Shown here: positions 16,968-25,658 of the stretch, in pieces
Numbering within the stretch: position 1 is the first letter of the stretch
Layout: each line of letters starts with the position of its first letter
Source: CAYVVD01 sp964454975
Lineage (GTDB): Bacteria; Bacteroidota; Ignavibacteria; Kapaibacteriales; UBA2268
Length of the DNA stretch: 64,000 nucleotides
Assembly (NCBI GenBank): GCA_964454975.1
Contig: CAYVVD010000007.1
Coordinates: 78,256 to 142,255 of the forward strand
Direction: 5' to 3'
Program-made: the position numbers and the translations under genes
The notes under the pieces: model-generated
Database searches by the model: none
Told to the model about the DNA's origin: nothing
The model's input: the letters and a program-made list of their open reading frames with translations, nothing else

Positions 16968-17039
16968 TTCATTTGCTAATCCGGGATTTGTAGAGATAAA
17001 AAATATTGTTTCTCTACCTTCTAAAACATTTTGATCAAC

Positions 17040-17345
17040 ATGAAAGTACTAATCATAAGAATTGGAAGGTTCCTCAAGAAGCCCGGCTTCACTATGTTTA
17101 TGGGATTTATGCTCATAATTGCCGGGATCATTGAAATTGCGGAAGTTGTAACTGTGGAGTTTATCGGCTTCGATGTGGAAACACACCATATAATAATACT
17201 CTTTGGTTTCAACCAGCTGATTCTTGCAATAAGCCACATGATAGAAGGCATGGAAGATGTCGAATTAATACGTGAAGAAGAGGAAATTGAAGAAGTTCAG
17301 AAAATTGAAAAGCAGGAACTTGAAGATATAGAAAGAAAGAAGTAA
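17040..17345 (+). CDS. Small two-helix membrane protein, unknown function
   Basis: The ATG at 17040 gives 101 residues; a TTG three codons earlier is less likely. Two hydrophobic segments (GFTMFMGFMLIIAGIIEIA and HHIIILFGFNQLILAISHMI) predict a membrane hairpin, followed by a very acidic, probably helical tail ending in lysines (IREEEEIEEVQKIEKQELED). I do not recognise the family. It lies 72 bases after the epimerase/STAS gene and is closed by a clear terminator, so it may be the last gene of the glgX operon. Confidence 0.65.
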   Translation: MKVLIIRIGRFLKKPGFTMFMGFMLIIAGIIEIAEVVTVEFIGFDVETHHIIILFGFNQLILAISHMIEGMEDVELIREEEEIEEVQKIEKQELEDIERKK

Positions 17346-17363
17346 TATTTTATGCGATTAACT

Positions 17364-17392
17364 AAAGGGGGCTTATTATGCCCCTTTTTTTG
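17364..17392 (+). terminator. Rho-independent terminator
   Basis: A stem GGGGC/GCCCC (17368-17372 with 17380-17384), extended by A-T pairs, encloses a seven-base loop and runs directly into TTTTTTTG. It ends the small membrane protein transcript. Confidence 0.85.
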
Positions 17393-17563
17393 TTTTATTC
17401 ATGGCTTGATAATTAATATTAGGTTAATTTTCCTAAATTTGTTGATAGAATAAAGCTTTTGAATTATTTTCTGTAACTTTAATAGAAGGTGGATTGTCTA
17501 TTGGGTAAGTAGGGTGCAAACAAAGAATTATATATTATTTATAACTAATTAATGGGGAACTCT

Positions 17564-19978
17564 ATGAGAAAATCCTTTACTCTTTTACTTGTTCTTGCAT
17601 TTGTATTCTCAATTTTCACATCCTTTTCCGGCTCGCCGAGGGCTAAGGTTGTTGAGGAATTTACAAACGCATCATGCCCTCCGTGCGCTGCTCTCAATCC
17701 TGCATTTTTTGATTTCCTTAATGAAAATATGAGTGACTATATTACTATAGTTTACCGCACATGGTGGCCCGGCTCTGATATTTTTTACAATCAGCACAAA
17801 CCCATGTATGACCCGAGAATTGCATACTACAGTGTTAATGCCGTTCCCCAGTTCTTTATGAATGGCGATGGCCCATACCAGCCTACACCAAATAATGTAA
17901 TGGCACTTGCCCAGAATTACGAAGGAGAAATTTCTCCAATTACGATTGATATTGATGAAACAAGAAATGGTACAAATGTCAGCTTTACAGTTACTGTTTC
18001 GAGTGACGAAGCTGTCAACGGCAAAATACTGAGAATAGTTGCTATCGAGCAACACCACTATGCTAACAATGCCGGTACCAATGGCGAAAAGGATTTCTAC
18101 TATCTTGCTCGCCAGATGTTCCCAAATGTTAATGGCCAGTCCATTAGTGTTCCTGCAGGTGGCTCGATTGAAAAATCATACGATTATACTATCCAGCCCG
18201 GATGGAACACTGATAAAATGTATGTCGTAGCTTTTGTTCAGGACGACAATACAAAAGAAATCCTCCAGGGGGGAACTTCCCTCGAGCCGATTTCTGTTGA
18301 AATGAGTGTTGATAATCCTTACAATGAAATTGACCCCAACAGCCAGGTAAAACAGACAGTTACATTGACAAACGAAACAGATAATGCTATCACAACCAAG
18401 GTTAGTATTGACACAGATAACTCGAACATACCACAGGGATGGTCGGCAACCGTAAGCCCGGAAACTGTTTATGTTCCTGCAAACAGCACAGCTACAACTG
18501 ATGTAACAATCAGGTCAAATGGAAATGCAGCCTTTGCAGTTACAGTTATTAAAAATGACCCTCAGAGTGGTGGTTTAGTTTCATCTAAAGATGCAGAGGT
18601 CTATGCTCTTGCCACTAACACAAAATATGCAATTTGGTATGGTGCAAACGGTAATATTGGCCTGTTTATAAATGAGATGCTCTCTCATCCGAAGTATGGG
18701 GGCGAAACTGCTTACATGCCTATGAATACAGCATTGTATGATAACTATGATACTCAGGCATTCGATGTTTCTTTCTATTCGTTTGATGGTTTTTCACCAT
18801 TTTGGATTGGCACTGACGGAACAGTGCAACAGGCTGTCAGGGACGACATCCAAAACAGGATTAATGCCGGAAAAGATGTTTATATCTCTTCGGAAGTTGA
18901 CCTTACTATTGCACATGACCAAAACGGCGGAGCAAATGCACGCGCTTTCTTTACTAATGTATTAGGTGTCGAGCCTGTTGGCATATATACACTTCACGAA
19001 CAAACTAATGGCCAGATAACAGGACTTCGCTATACAACAGTCGGAGGCGTTGCAAACGACCCGATTAGCTCTTCATGGAATGACTTTACAATCAATCAGA
19101 ATTACAATCAACAGACACATCCATACTTCATTTTATACGGGCAGGCTATGAAAGTTGCTGCGGGCAGTAATGCTGTACCTTTCATTCAGTATGCTACCAG
19201 CGGAAATGAAGCAGCAGCTGTCAGATTGGAAAAGGGTGATGCAAGAGTCGTATTTCTTGGATTTGGAATTGAAGCTATTGGGAACCAGGGCACAAGAACT
19301 TCGGTGTTCAACAGCATTATGAACTGGCTTACAGCAGCTCCTGCTCAGACAGCTCCTGAGATTGCCCTTACAAAAACATCACTCGACTTCGGCAAAATTA
19401 AAATTGACGAAGAAAAAGAAATGAGTTTCCAGATAAGGAATGAAGGAGACGCAAAGCTTGTTGTAAACGCAATTGAATTGCAGGACCTCAACTTAGTTTT
19501 TGAGCTTGCTGACCTACCTTCATTTCCAATAACTATTGATCCTGCTGAACCCTATACAATCAAAGTTAAGTTCAGCCCGATTGCAGAAGCTGTTTTTGAC
19601 GGTAAAGTAACTATTACTTCTAATGATTCAGATGAAAGTTCACTCGAAGTAACATTGAAAGGTGAGGGTGAAAAATTAATCAACAGTGTAGAACCAGGTG
19701 TTGCAGGAGATGAGAATGTTCTCACAATAAGCGCAGGCCCTAATCCTTTTGCAGAATTGACAACAATTACCTATAATGTTGGTTCAAAGGCCGGGAGTTC
19801 TATCAACATCTACTTGATTGATGCCAGCGGAAGGACTGTTGAAACAATAATCAGCAATGGCACTCCGGTAAGCGGAACTGCTGAATTTAATGCCGGCTTA
19901 TTACCGTCAGGAGCTTACTTTATTGTTGGCGAAACTAACGGTTACAGGACACAGCTTCCGGTTGTGATTAACAAATAA
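17564..19978 (+). CDS. Secreted Omp28-like protein with ASH domain and T9SS sorting domain
   Basis: The ATG at 17564 is preferred because GGGGAA lies about five bases before it; the upstream in-frame ATG at 17552 has none. After a signal peptide comes an Omp28/thioredoxin-like domain with the CxxC motif NASCPPCAALNPAFF, a beta-sandwich region, and an ASPM-SPD-2-Hydin (ASH) domain (SLDFGKIKIDEEKEMSFQIR). The last 75 residues form a T9SS C-terminal domain (ISAGPNPFAELTTITYNV, then LLPSGAYFIVG). It is probably secreted or surface-bound with a disulfide-active head. The gene at 20080 is a paralogue without the thioredoxin-like part. Role unknown. Confidence 0.8.
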   Translation: MRKSFTLLLVLAFVFSIFTSFSGSPRAKVVEEFTNASCPPCAALNPAFFDFLNENMSDYITIVYRTWWPGSDIFYNQHKPMYDPRIAYYSVNAVPQFFMNGDGPYQPTPNNVMALAQNYEGEISPITIDIDETRNGTNVSFTVTVSSDEAVNGKILRIVAIEQHHYANNAGTNGEKDFYYLARQMFPNVNGQSISVPAGGSIEKSYDYTIQPGWNTDKMYVVAFVQDDNTKEILQGGTSLEPISVEMSVDNPYNEIDPNSQVKQTVTLTNETDNAITTKVSIDTDNSNIPQGWSATVSPETVYVPANSTATTDVTIRSNGNAAFAVTVIKNDPQSGGLVSSKDAEVYALATNTKYAIWYGANGNIGLFINEMLSHPKYGGETAYMPMNTALYDNYDTQAFDVSFYSFDGFSPFWIGTDGTVQQAVRDDIQNRINAGKDVYISSEVDLTIAHDQNGGANARAFFTNVLGVEPVGIYTLHEQTNGQITGLRYTTVGGVANDPISSSWNDFTINQNYNQQTHPYFILYGQAMKVAAGSNAVPFIQYATSGNEAAAVRLEKGDARVVFLGFGIEAIGNQGTRTSVFNSIMNWLTAAPAQTAPEIALTKTSLDFGKIKIDEEKEMSFQIRNEGDAKLVVNAIELQDLNLVFELADLPSFPITIDPAEPYTIKVKFSPIAEAVFDGKVTITSNDSDESSLEVTLKGEGEKLINSVEPGVAGDENVLTISAGPNPFAELTTITYNVGSKAGSSINIYLIDASGRTVETIISNGTPVSGTAEFNAGLLPSGAYFIVGETNGYRTQLPVVINK

Positions 19979-20012
19979 ACGGCATCGCCGAAAGATATTG
20001 GTAATTAAAATT

Positions 20013-20038
20013 CAGCCGGATATAACCCTATCCGGCTG
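20013..20038 (+). terminator. Intergenic hairpin
   Basis: A ten-base-pair perfect stem CAGCCGGATA/TATCCGGCTG with a six-base loop lies between the two ASH-domain genes. It is followed by TATTATAAAAGG, so the T-run is poor; it could attenuate read-through into the second gene or stabilise the mRNA end. Confidence 0.6.
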
Positions 20039-20079
20039 TATTATAAAAGGCAATAAGTATTAATATAAAGGAGATTATA

Positions 20080-22308
20080 ATGAAATATTTATTTACAATT
20101 TTACTTACGCTTATCTACCTTTCCACTGCATATTCTGCAGACCTGGTGTCCCCCCGTGGAGAAGCAGATATGCAAAAGGTTAAGGATATTCTTGAAAACG
20201 GATTAACGGCTAATCCGGATGAAATTCCAATGCCGCAGGCAGGAGAGAAATACATCCTGTTTAACAATATGGATCCGGATTATGTTAACGTGTGCTATTA
20301 CAACCCGGTAAATAACCTTACTGATTACAAGGGACAGGTGCTTTCTACATCGTTTTCGGATCAGACATTTGCTCAGTACAATATAACAGATTTTGACGTT
20401 GCTATCTTCCCAATGGGTTCCCTTCCCTTAAGCGCCGCAACCACCGGCGGTATCAAAATAATTGACAAAATCAACGAAATGATTGTTGCCGGTAAAGAAG
20501 TGATGATAATTGGCTGGCAGACATTGTCCTTGGAATTTGATGCTTCTTCCGGTGCCCAGGATGAGGGAGTTCGCAATTTGTTTGAAAACATTATGAATAT
20601 AGATTACCAGGGATTGTTGCCCCAACATTACAGGGAAGGCAATACTGCATACCTCGATTCATTTCTGATTGTTGGTTCCAGGAATAATAATATTCCTGAT
20701 TCTGTGTCACGTGGTTTGACACTGCACTGCAATGGTGGGCTCGAGGGTTACGCTCCTCTTGCATATGCATTATGGACTGAAACATTCCAGGTTACCGATG
20801 AGCAATCAAAGGGTATTTTTCATTATGATTCACCTAATAATCCAAATCTCGCCGGAATGAGAATAAACCTGGGCGACGCAAGAATTTTACTGCTTACTTT
20901 TGGATTTGAGGTAATTTCAGGTACCTTAAAATACGAGTCCTTGATGGAAGGCTCAATGGACTGGTTGACCGCTCCTGACTATGAACCAGGGGCGCTTTTC
21001 GAATATTTGTCCCCGACTCGCATTGATATGGGAGTAGTTGATCCCGGTGCGTCAAAGGATGGTGAAGTTACTTTTGCGAATATTGGCGCCAAGCCAATGG
21101 AAATAAGCAACATTAGCTTCCTGTGGAACGAGGAAGGCGCATTCAGCATAACTGAAGGCGGTAATTTCCCACTTACTGTAGAACCGGGAGAAACTCACAC
21201 AATCAAATTCAGATTTCAACCGCCCGCAGAAAGTCCTTACACAGTATTCCTACTAATTGAGAACAACTCAGACAATATCACAGGTGCAGAGTTCAGGCTT
21301 GACGGTTCCGGTGGTAAAAAATTCGGTGCTCATTTTTCTACCAATATACCTGATAACATTATTGACTTTGGATATGTAGAGAAATTCTCAAGTAAAAAAG
21401 TTACTCTGCTAATCCAAAACACAGGCATCAACGACCTCGAAATAAATTATTATGATTTCGACAGGGGGGATGATGAATCATTTGAAATTATTGTGAATGA
21501 TTTCTTCCCGGTAACTGTCGGTGGTAATTCAACACACGAGATGGTTGTGCGCTTTGTACCTGTTGTAGAAGGTAAAACATATCGCGGAAGCATAGAATTT
21601 AATACAAATGCCAGCAATGAAAATATCCACAGAATCGAACTTATTGGGAGGGAAGGAGAACCGCTGGAAGCTTTCCTTACAACTGATCTGGAAAATCAAA
21701 ATATGATTGATTTTGGTAGGGCTGAAGTTAATGAAATGATTGAAGTCGAATTCAATATTGGCAATACTGGTTCTATACCCTTGCTTGTTAATGGAATTGA
21801 AGCATCAACAGTAGATGGTGATGTATTCGATGTTGAACATGAGTTTGAAACTCCAATCAACATACCAGTTGATTCAAATGTTACTGTTACAGCTACTTTC
21901 ACACCGGATGAAGCTTCCACACAGTATGGAGGTAAACTAACTATACATTCCAATGCTATAAACGGTAATGTTTATGAAATAACTCTAACAGGCGAAAGCG
22001 ATGCTGCAAGTAGCGTAGAGCCCATAGGAAGAAGCAACGACGGTACATTAGTGCTGACAGCTTCACCCAATCCTGCACAGGACTATCTGCGTATAGAAGC
22101 AAGATTAAACGGAAACATAAGCCGTAGTATTTCTATCAGGATGCTCGATATGAGCGGACGGGAAGTTCATGAGTTCTATAACGGTATATTGAATCCGGGC
22201 AGCAGGGATATTGAATTAAATACGGGAGCAGTTCCCTCGGGAATGTATTTCATCGTTGCCGATTATGGAAATGAAGCAGTAAAACTGCCTGTTATTATTA
22301 GCAAGTAA
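20080..22308 (+). CDS. Secreted ASH-domain repeat protein with T9SS sorting domain
   Basis: This 742-residue protein starts with a signal peptide (MKYLFTILLTLIYLSTAYSA). Residues of about 40-300 resemble the middle part of the gene at 17564, including LGDARILLLTFGFEVI. Three ASH-type Ig-like domains follow, each announced by a pattern such as RIDMGVVDPGASKDGEVTF, IDFGYVEKFSSKKVTLLI or IDFGRAEVNEMIEVEFNI. A T9SS C-terminal domain ends it (LTASPNPAQDYLRIEA, then VPSGMYFIVADYG). A good ribosome-binding site (AAGGAG) precedes the ATG. It is probably a surface protein; no enzymatic motif is seen. Confidence 0.8.
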   Translation: MKYLFTILLTLIYLSTAYSADLVSPRGEADMQKVKDILENGLTANPDEIPMPQAGEKYILFNNMDPDYVNVCYYNPVNNLTDYKGQVLSTSFSDQTFAQYNITDFDVAIFPMGSLPLSAATTGGIKIIDKINEMIVAGKEVMIIGWQTLSLEFDASSGAQDEGVRNLFENIMNIDYQGLLPQHYREGNTAYLDSFLIVGSRNNNIPDSVSRGLTLHCNGGLEGYAPLAYALWTETFQVTDEQSKGIFHYDSPNNPNLAGMRINLGDARILLLTFGFEVISGTLKYESLMEGSMDWLTAPDYEPGALFEYLSPTRIDMGVVDPGASKDGEVTFANIGAKPMEISNISFLWNEEGAFSITEGGNFPLTVEPGETHTIKFRFQPPAESPYTVFLLIENNSDNITGAEFRLDGSGGKKFGAHFSTNIPDNIIDFGYVEKFSSKKVTLLIQNTGINDLEINYYDFDRGDDESFEIIVNDFFPVTVGGNSTHEMVVRFVPVVEGKTYRGSIEFNTNASNENIHRIELIGREGEPLEAFLTTDLENQNMIDFGRAEVNEMIEVEFNIGNTGSIPLLVNGIEASTVDGDVFDVEHEFETPINIPVDSNVTVTATFTPDEASTQYGGKLTIHSNAINGNVYEITLTGESDAASSVEPIGRSNDGTLVLTASPNPAQDYLRIEARLNGNISRSISIRMLDMSGREVHEFYNGILNPGSRDIELNTGAVPSGMYFIVADYGNEAVKLPVIISK

Positions 22309-22322
22309 TTGTATTATTCTGA

Positions 22323-22346
22323 AGAGCCGCACGGCAGTGCGGCTCT
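22323..22346. terminator. Strong hairpin after the ASH-domain genes
   Basis: A ten-base-pair perfect stem AGAGCCGCAC/GTGCGGCTCT with the loop GGCA lies 14 bases after the stop. No T-run follows. The same AGAGCCGC core recurs at 42714-42737. Confidence 0.7.
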
Positions 22347-22655
22347 ATGTTAATTATTAAACTCTCAAAATCATAGTATATTAATCAGGTGAAGCTATCC
22401 TGCAATAGCAGCTTTCTTCATTTGGTTATTTATAACCACCTGAATATACCTCGCCAAAGAAACTTCCTGTAATTTAACAACCGACAACTCTCTGTAGTAT
22501 TCAAGCGAGCCTTTAACTTATTATAATTCAATACCTTAGAAATTCTCTGATTTGTTGGCACAAAAAGTTAAAGCATAAACATGGAATTAGCATTAATAAA
22601 ATGCAATGGTTGTAAGTATATATATATCAATAGTTTAGCCATGGGTATGGAAAAC
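22347..22655. other. Intergenic region before the flagellin promoter, no gene seen
   Basis: About 300 AT-rich bases contain only short, unsupported frames. It probably carries binding sites for a sigma-54 activator upstream of the flagellin promoter, but I could not identify an inverted repeat convincing enough to name one. Confidence 0.4.
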
Positions 22656-22672
22656 TTGGCACACTACTTGTA
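22656..22672 (+). promoter_or_regulatory. Sigma-54-like promoter of the flagellin genes
   Basis: TTGGCACACTACTTGTA matches the sigma-54 consensus TGGCAC-N5-TTGCA except that the second element reads TTGTA. The GG-to-GT spacing of ten bases is correct. It lies 88 bases before the flagellin ATG, leaving a leader with a small CCCC/GGGG hairpin (22697-22712) and a perfect ribosome-binding site GGAGGTG at 22749-22755. Sigma-54 control of late flagellar genes is known in several phyla. Confidence 0.6.
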
Positions 22673-22759
22673 AAATAAGCTGTGAGTTAATTTCATCCCC
22701 CTGGTAAAGGGGAGGCATTAAATTGAATAAGAATTCAGAATAACACACGGAGGTGAATA

Positions 22760-23695
22760 ATGCCTTTTGCAGTAGGCGGAAATGCCAGAATACGAACAAA
22801 CATATCGGCTGAAAATGCCTACAATGCGCTTGATGTATCCAACCGTGATATATCGCTCAGGCAACTAAGGCTTTCGACGGGCAAGAGAATAAACAATGCC
22901 GCGGATGATGTTGCCGGTTATATTACTTCCAGGGCGCTCCAGGCAAGAAACGGTGCATTAAAAGCAGCTCTCAGAGCTGTCGGCGATGCCCAGAATTCAT
23001 CCTATATCATCATGGACTCTCTTGATAATATAGGTACACTAATAAATGAAATTAAGGAAGCCACAGCAACCGCTGCATCGGGTGCAATGGGAACAGATGA
23101 GATGATTGCTCTTGCAAAAGCAGCCTACAGGATGGTAGAACAGATACAGACTGTAGTTGATTCAACGGTATTCGGCGGAAGGCAGCTTCTTGACGGTACT
23201 TTTTCAGCAGACTTTGTTATTGCAACTGATGCGACAAACAACCTGCTGACATTGTCACTCGATATGACAACCGGAAATGCCGACTTTAATGTTGAAAACG
23301 GTGACTTTAATATTAATTCTTTGAATATTTCAAGTTTTGGTGGTATAACAGGACTCGACTTGAGGGAGTTCAACAATGTAAGCTCTACAAATCTGGGTAT
23401 CTTTGCTGATACTATGATGACAGTTACCCTCACGAGCCTTGCCGATGCTATACAGAACGTAAACAAAGTTGCCTCTTACGTTGGCGGTATTGTAAACAGG
23501 CTTACTTCGCAGGAAGACCTTCTTAAGAGCCAGGTTACAAACTATAATTCGGCAATTTCGAGAATCGAAGATGCCGACGTTGCGATGGAACAGCTTCAGC
23601 TTGTTAAATCGCAGTTCCTGCAGAACGCTTCGCTGGTTTCGCTGGCACAGGCCAATCAGAACCCGCAGGCATTCTTGCAGCTGATACAGGGATAA
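22760..23695 (+). CDS. fliC: Flagellin, first of two tandem copies
   Basis: This 311-residue protein has both conserved flagellin ends. The N-terminal D0/D1 part shows LRQLRLSTGKRINNAADDVAG and the C-terminal part YNSAISRIEDADVAMEQLQL followed by QANQNPQAFLQLIQ. The central domain (about 150-210) is short, so the filament surface is simple. It has no cleavable signal peptide, as expected for export through the flagellar type III apparatus. The start MPFAVGGNARIRTN is a few residues longer than in typical flagellins. It is preceded by a sigma-54-like promoter and followed 29 bases later by a near-copy. No FliS, FliD or other flagellar genes are in the window. Confidence 0.93.
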   Translation: MPFAVGGNARIRTNISAENAYNALDVSNRDISLRQLRLSTGKRINNAADDVAGYITSRALQARNGALKAALRAVGDAQNSSYIIMDSLDNIGTLINEIKEATATAASGAMGTDEMIALAKAAYRMVEQIQTVVDSTVFGGRQLLDGTFSADFVIATDATNNLLTLSLDMTTGNADFNVENGDFNINSLNISSFGGITGLDLREFNNVSSTNLGIFADTMMTVTLTSLADAIQNVNKVASYVGGIVNRLTSQEDLLKSQVTNYNSAISRIEDADVAMEQLQLVKSQFLQNASLVSLAQANQNPQAFLQLIQG

Positions 23696-23724
23696 TTTAG
23701 AATAATGATTGGAAAGAGGTTGCC

Positions 23725-24660
23725 ATGCCATTTGCAACAGGCGGATCATCAAGGATTAGGACTAATATACCGGCAGAAAATGCCTATAATTCTCTCGAAA
23801 TATCATCAAGAGATATTTCTCTCAGGCAGTTAAGGCTTTCGACCGGCAAAAGAATAAACAGCGCTGCCGATGATGTGGCAGGATACATCACTGCCCGGGC
23901 GCTCCAGGCAAGGAACGGGGCTCTCAAAGCTGCGCTCAAAACAATAGGGGATGCCCAGAATGTGTCCAACATTTCACAGGATGCGCTCGCCAACATCAAC
24001 GACCTTATTAACCTAATTAGAGAATCTACTGCCACCGCTGCATCCGGCGCAATGGGAACAGATGAAAAAGTAGCTCTTTCTAAAGCAGCCTACAGGATGG
24101 CTCAGCAGATACAAACGGTTGTTGATTCGACAGTTTTTGGCGGACAACAGCTTATGGATGGTAATTTTAGCGAGAATTTCTATATAGCAACAAATGCCCA
24201 GAACAGCCTTATTACACTAAGCATTGACCTAACTACCGACAATGCAGATTTTAATGTTGAAAGCAATAATTTTGATGTGCATTCCTTAGCTTCTTCAAAT
24301 TTTGCCGGTGTTACAGGATTGGATTTAACTGAGTTGAATGATATTAACGCAACTGACTTGGGTATATTTGCCAGTTCTGTTATAGGTATAACGCTTACCA
24401 GCCTTGCAGAAGCGCTTAACAATGTTAATAAAGTAGCCTCATTCCTCGGTGGAATTTCAAACAGACTGGATTCGCAGGAAGACATTCTGAAGAGCCAAAT
24501 AACAAATTATAACGCTGCAATCTCGAGGATTGAAGATGCCGATGTTGCGATTGAGCAGCTCAGCCTGATTAAATCTCAGTTCCTGCAACAGGCCTCACTT
24601 GTTTCGCTATCCCAGGCGAACCAGAATCCAAATGCATTCTTGCAGTTAATAAGCCAATAA
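23725..24660 (+). CDS. fliC: Flagellin, second of two tandem copies
   Basis: Also 311 residues and collinear without visible gaps with the first copy. The ends are almost the same (LRLSTGKRINSAADDVAGYI; NYNAAISRIEDADVAIEQLS); differences concentrate in the central part (about 150-215) and the helix after residue 75. It arose by tandem duplication and is read from the same promoter, 29 bases after the first copy, with its own GA-rich ribosome-binding site. A strong terminator follows. The two proteins may build different parts of the filament, as in other bacteria with several flagellins; that is inference. Confidence 0.93.
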   Translation: MPFATGGSSRIRTNIPAENAYNSLEISSRDISLRQLRLSTGKRINSAADDVAGYITARALQARNGALKAALKTIGDAQNVSNISQDALANINDLINLIRESTATAASGAMGTDEKVALSKAAYRMAQQIQTVVDSTVFGGQQLMDGNFSENFYIATNAQNSLITLSIDLTTDNADFNVESNNFDVHSLASSNFAGVTGLDLTELNDINATDLGIFASSVIGITLTSLAEALNNVNKVASFLGGISNRLDSQEDILKSQITNYNAAISRIEDADVAIEQLSLIKSQFLQQASLVSLSQANQNPNAFLQLISQ

Positions 24661-24680
24661 TTGACATATTATTTATATTA

Positions 24681-24708
24681 AAGGCGATCAAATGATCGCC
24701 TTTTTTTT
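24681..24708 (+). terminator. Rho-independent terminator of the flagellin operon
   Basis: The stem GGCGATC/GATCGCC with loop AAAT is flanked by AA before and followed by an eight-T run, a classical strong terminator. Confidence 0.92.
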
Positions 24709-24808
24709 GTTTATAGAGCAATTTAAAAAAAATAACGTAATTATAATTGCATATTCACTAATAATAATTTAAATTCAGAAGTGTATAGAAATATCTAAGA
24801 GGCAAAAA

Positions 24809-25519
24809 ATGAAATACTTCAAGCTGCTTATTGCCCTCATGTTGTTACTTTGCTTTAATAACAATGCCACATCAATTGGAATCAACACTGCAACATTTCC
24901 TGACGAAGAAGAAATCATGGAAGAAATGATTGAAGAAGAAGAGATGATGGAAGAAGAAATCATTGAAGAGGAGGTGGTGGAAGAAGAGATTATGGAGAAT
25001 GATCCTCAAAAGGAAAAAATGAAAGCGTTCGAAGAAGACCTGATTGAAATTAAGGAAGAGATTCCGGAAGTTGAAAAGTATTACAGGGAAAAATACGAAG
25101 CTACTTACGATGCAGCTTTCGAAGATGTATGGAAAGCGCTCAAGACAGCCCTTGCTGAAGAAAACTGCATGATTATGATGGAAAAGTTTTCCCAGAACGA
25201 AGATGGATATTTTACAGGAGTGCTTCGATCTGATTTTTGCCTGAAAGCTGAAGGCTCCGACTCCACATACTCAATCATCAAGAGATACAGCAAAAAAGCT
25301 CCTTTTATAAGAGGTGCTATCTGGGTAACACTTAGAATGCAGTATAAATTTTCTATCAAAGAACAGGACGACGGAATAGTTTACCTGCGGCTTGTGGGTG
25401 AATTAAGCGGCAGGGAAGACCACGTTACTGAACAGGTACACTTCTGGGAATCCAATGGATACCTGGAGGTAATGATGCTCGAAAAACTTAATATGTTGAT
25501 TAATCAACAAGGCGGATAA
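24809..25519 (+). CDS. Exported protein with Glu-rich segment, unknown function
   Basis: This 236-residue protein has a signal peptide (MKYFKLLIALMLLLCFNNNA), then a glutamate/methionine/isoleucine repeat from about residue 33 to 63 (built from EEEIMEEMIEE-like units), and a globular domain of about 150 residues. That domain begins YEATYDAAFEDVWKALKTAL and contains VTLRMQYKFSIKEQDDGIVY, a pattern like periplasmic alpha/beta domains of the BamC/DUF4136 sort, though I cannot name the family. The acidic segment is low in complexity and may bind cations or act as a spacer. It stands between two strong terminators, so it is its own transcript. Confidence 0.72.
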   Translation: MKYFKLLIALMLLLCFNNNATSIGINTATFPDEEEIMEEMIEEEEMMEEEIIEEEVVEEEIMENDPQKEKMKAFEEDLIEIKEEIPEVEKYYREKYEATYDAAFEDVWKALKTALAEENCMIMMEKFSQNEDGYFTGVLRSDFCLKAEGSDSTYSIIKRYSKKAPFIRGAIWVTLRMQYKFSIKEQDDGIVYLRLVGELSGREDHVTEQVHFWESNGYLEVMMLEKLNMLINQQGG

Positions 25520-25538
25520 ACCCAATAATATATCCCTT

Positions 25539-25572
25539 AATGAAACCCCGGCCCGAACCGGGGTTTCATTTG
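25539..25572. terminator. Strong bidirectional hairpin
   Basis: A 13-base-pair perfect stem AATGAAACCCCGG/CCGGGGTTTCATT with the loop CCCGAA lies 20 bases after the Glu-rich gene. A short T-containing tail follows (TTTGTTG). Confidence 0.88.
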
Positions 25573-25658
25573 TTGCTCCACTTAGGCAAATTGATTCTAC
25601 CACCTGCCGACTAAAAGACTATTTCATATATTTGCATTTACTCTTTTTTGCACATCAG

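Noticed and set aside
24912..25005. CRISPR-like or tandem DNA repeat (GAAGAAGAAAT units)
   Set aside because: The units are irregular, in frame and encode the Glu-rich segment of an exported protein; no spacers are present. No CRISPR array was seen anywhere in the window.
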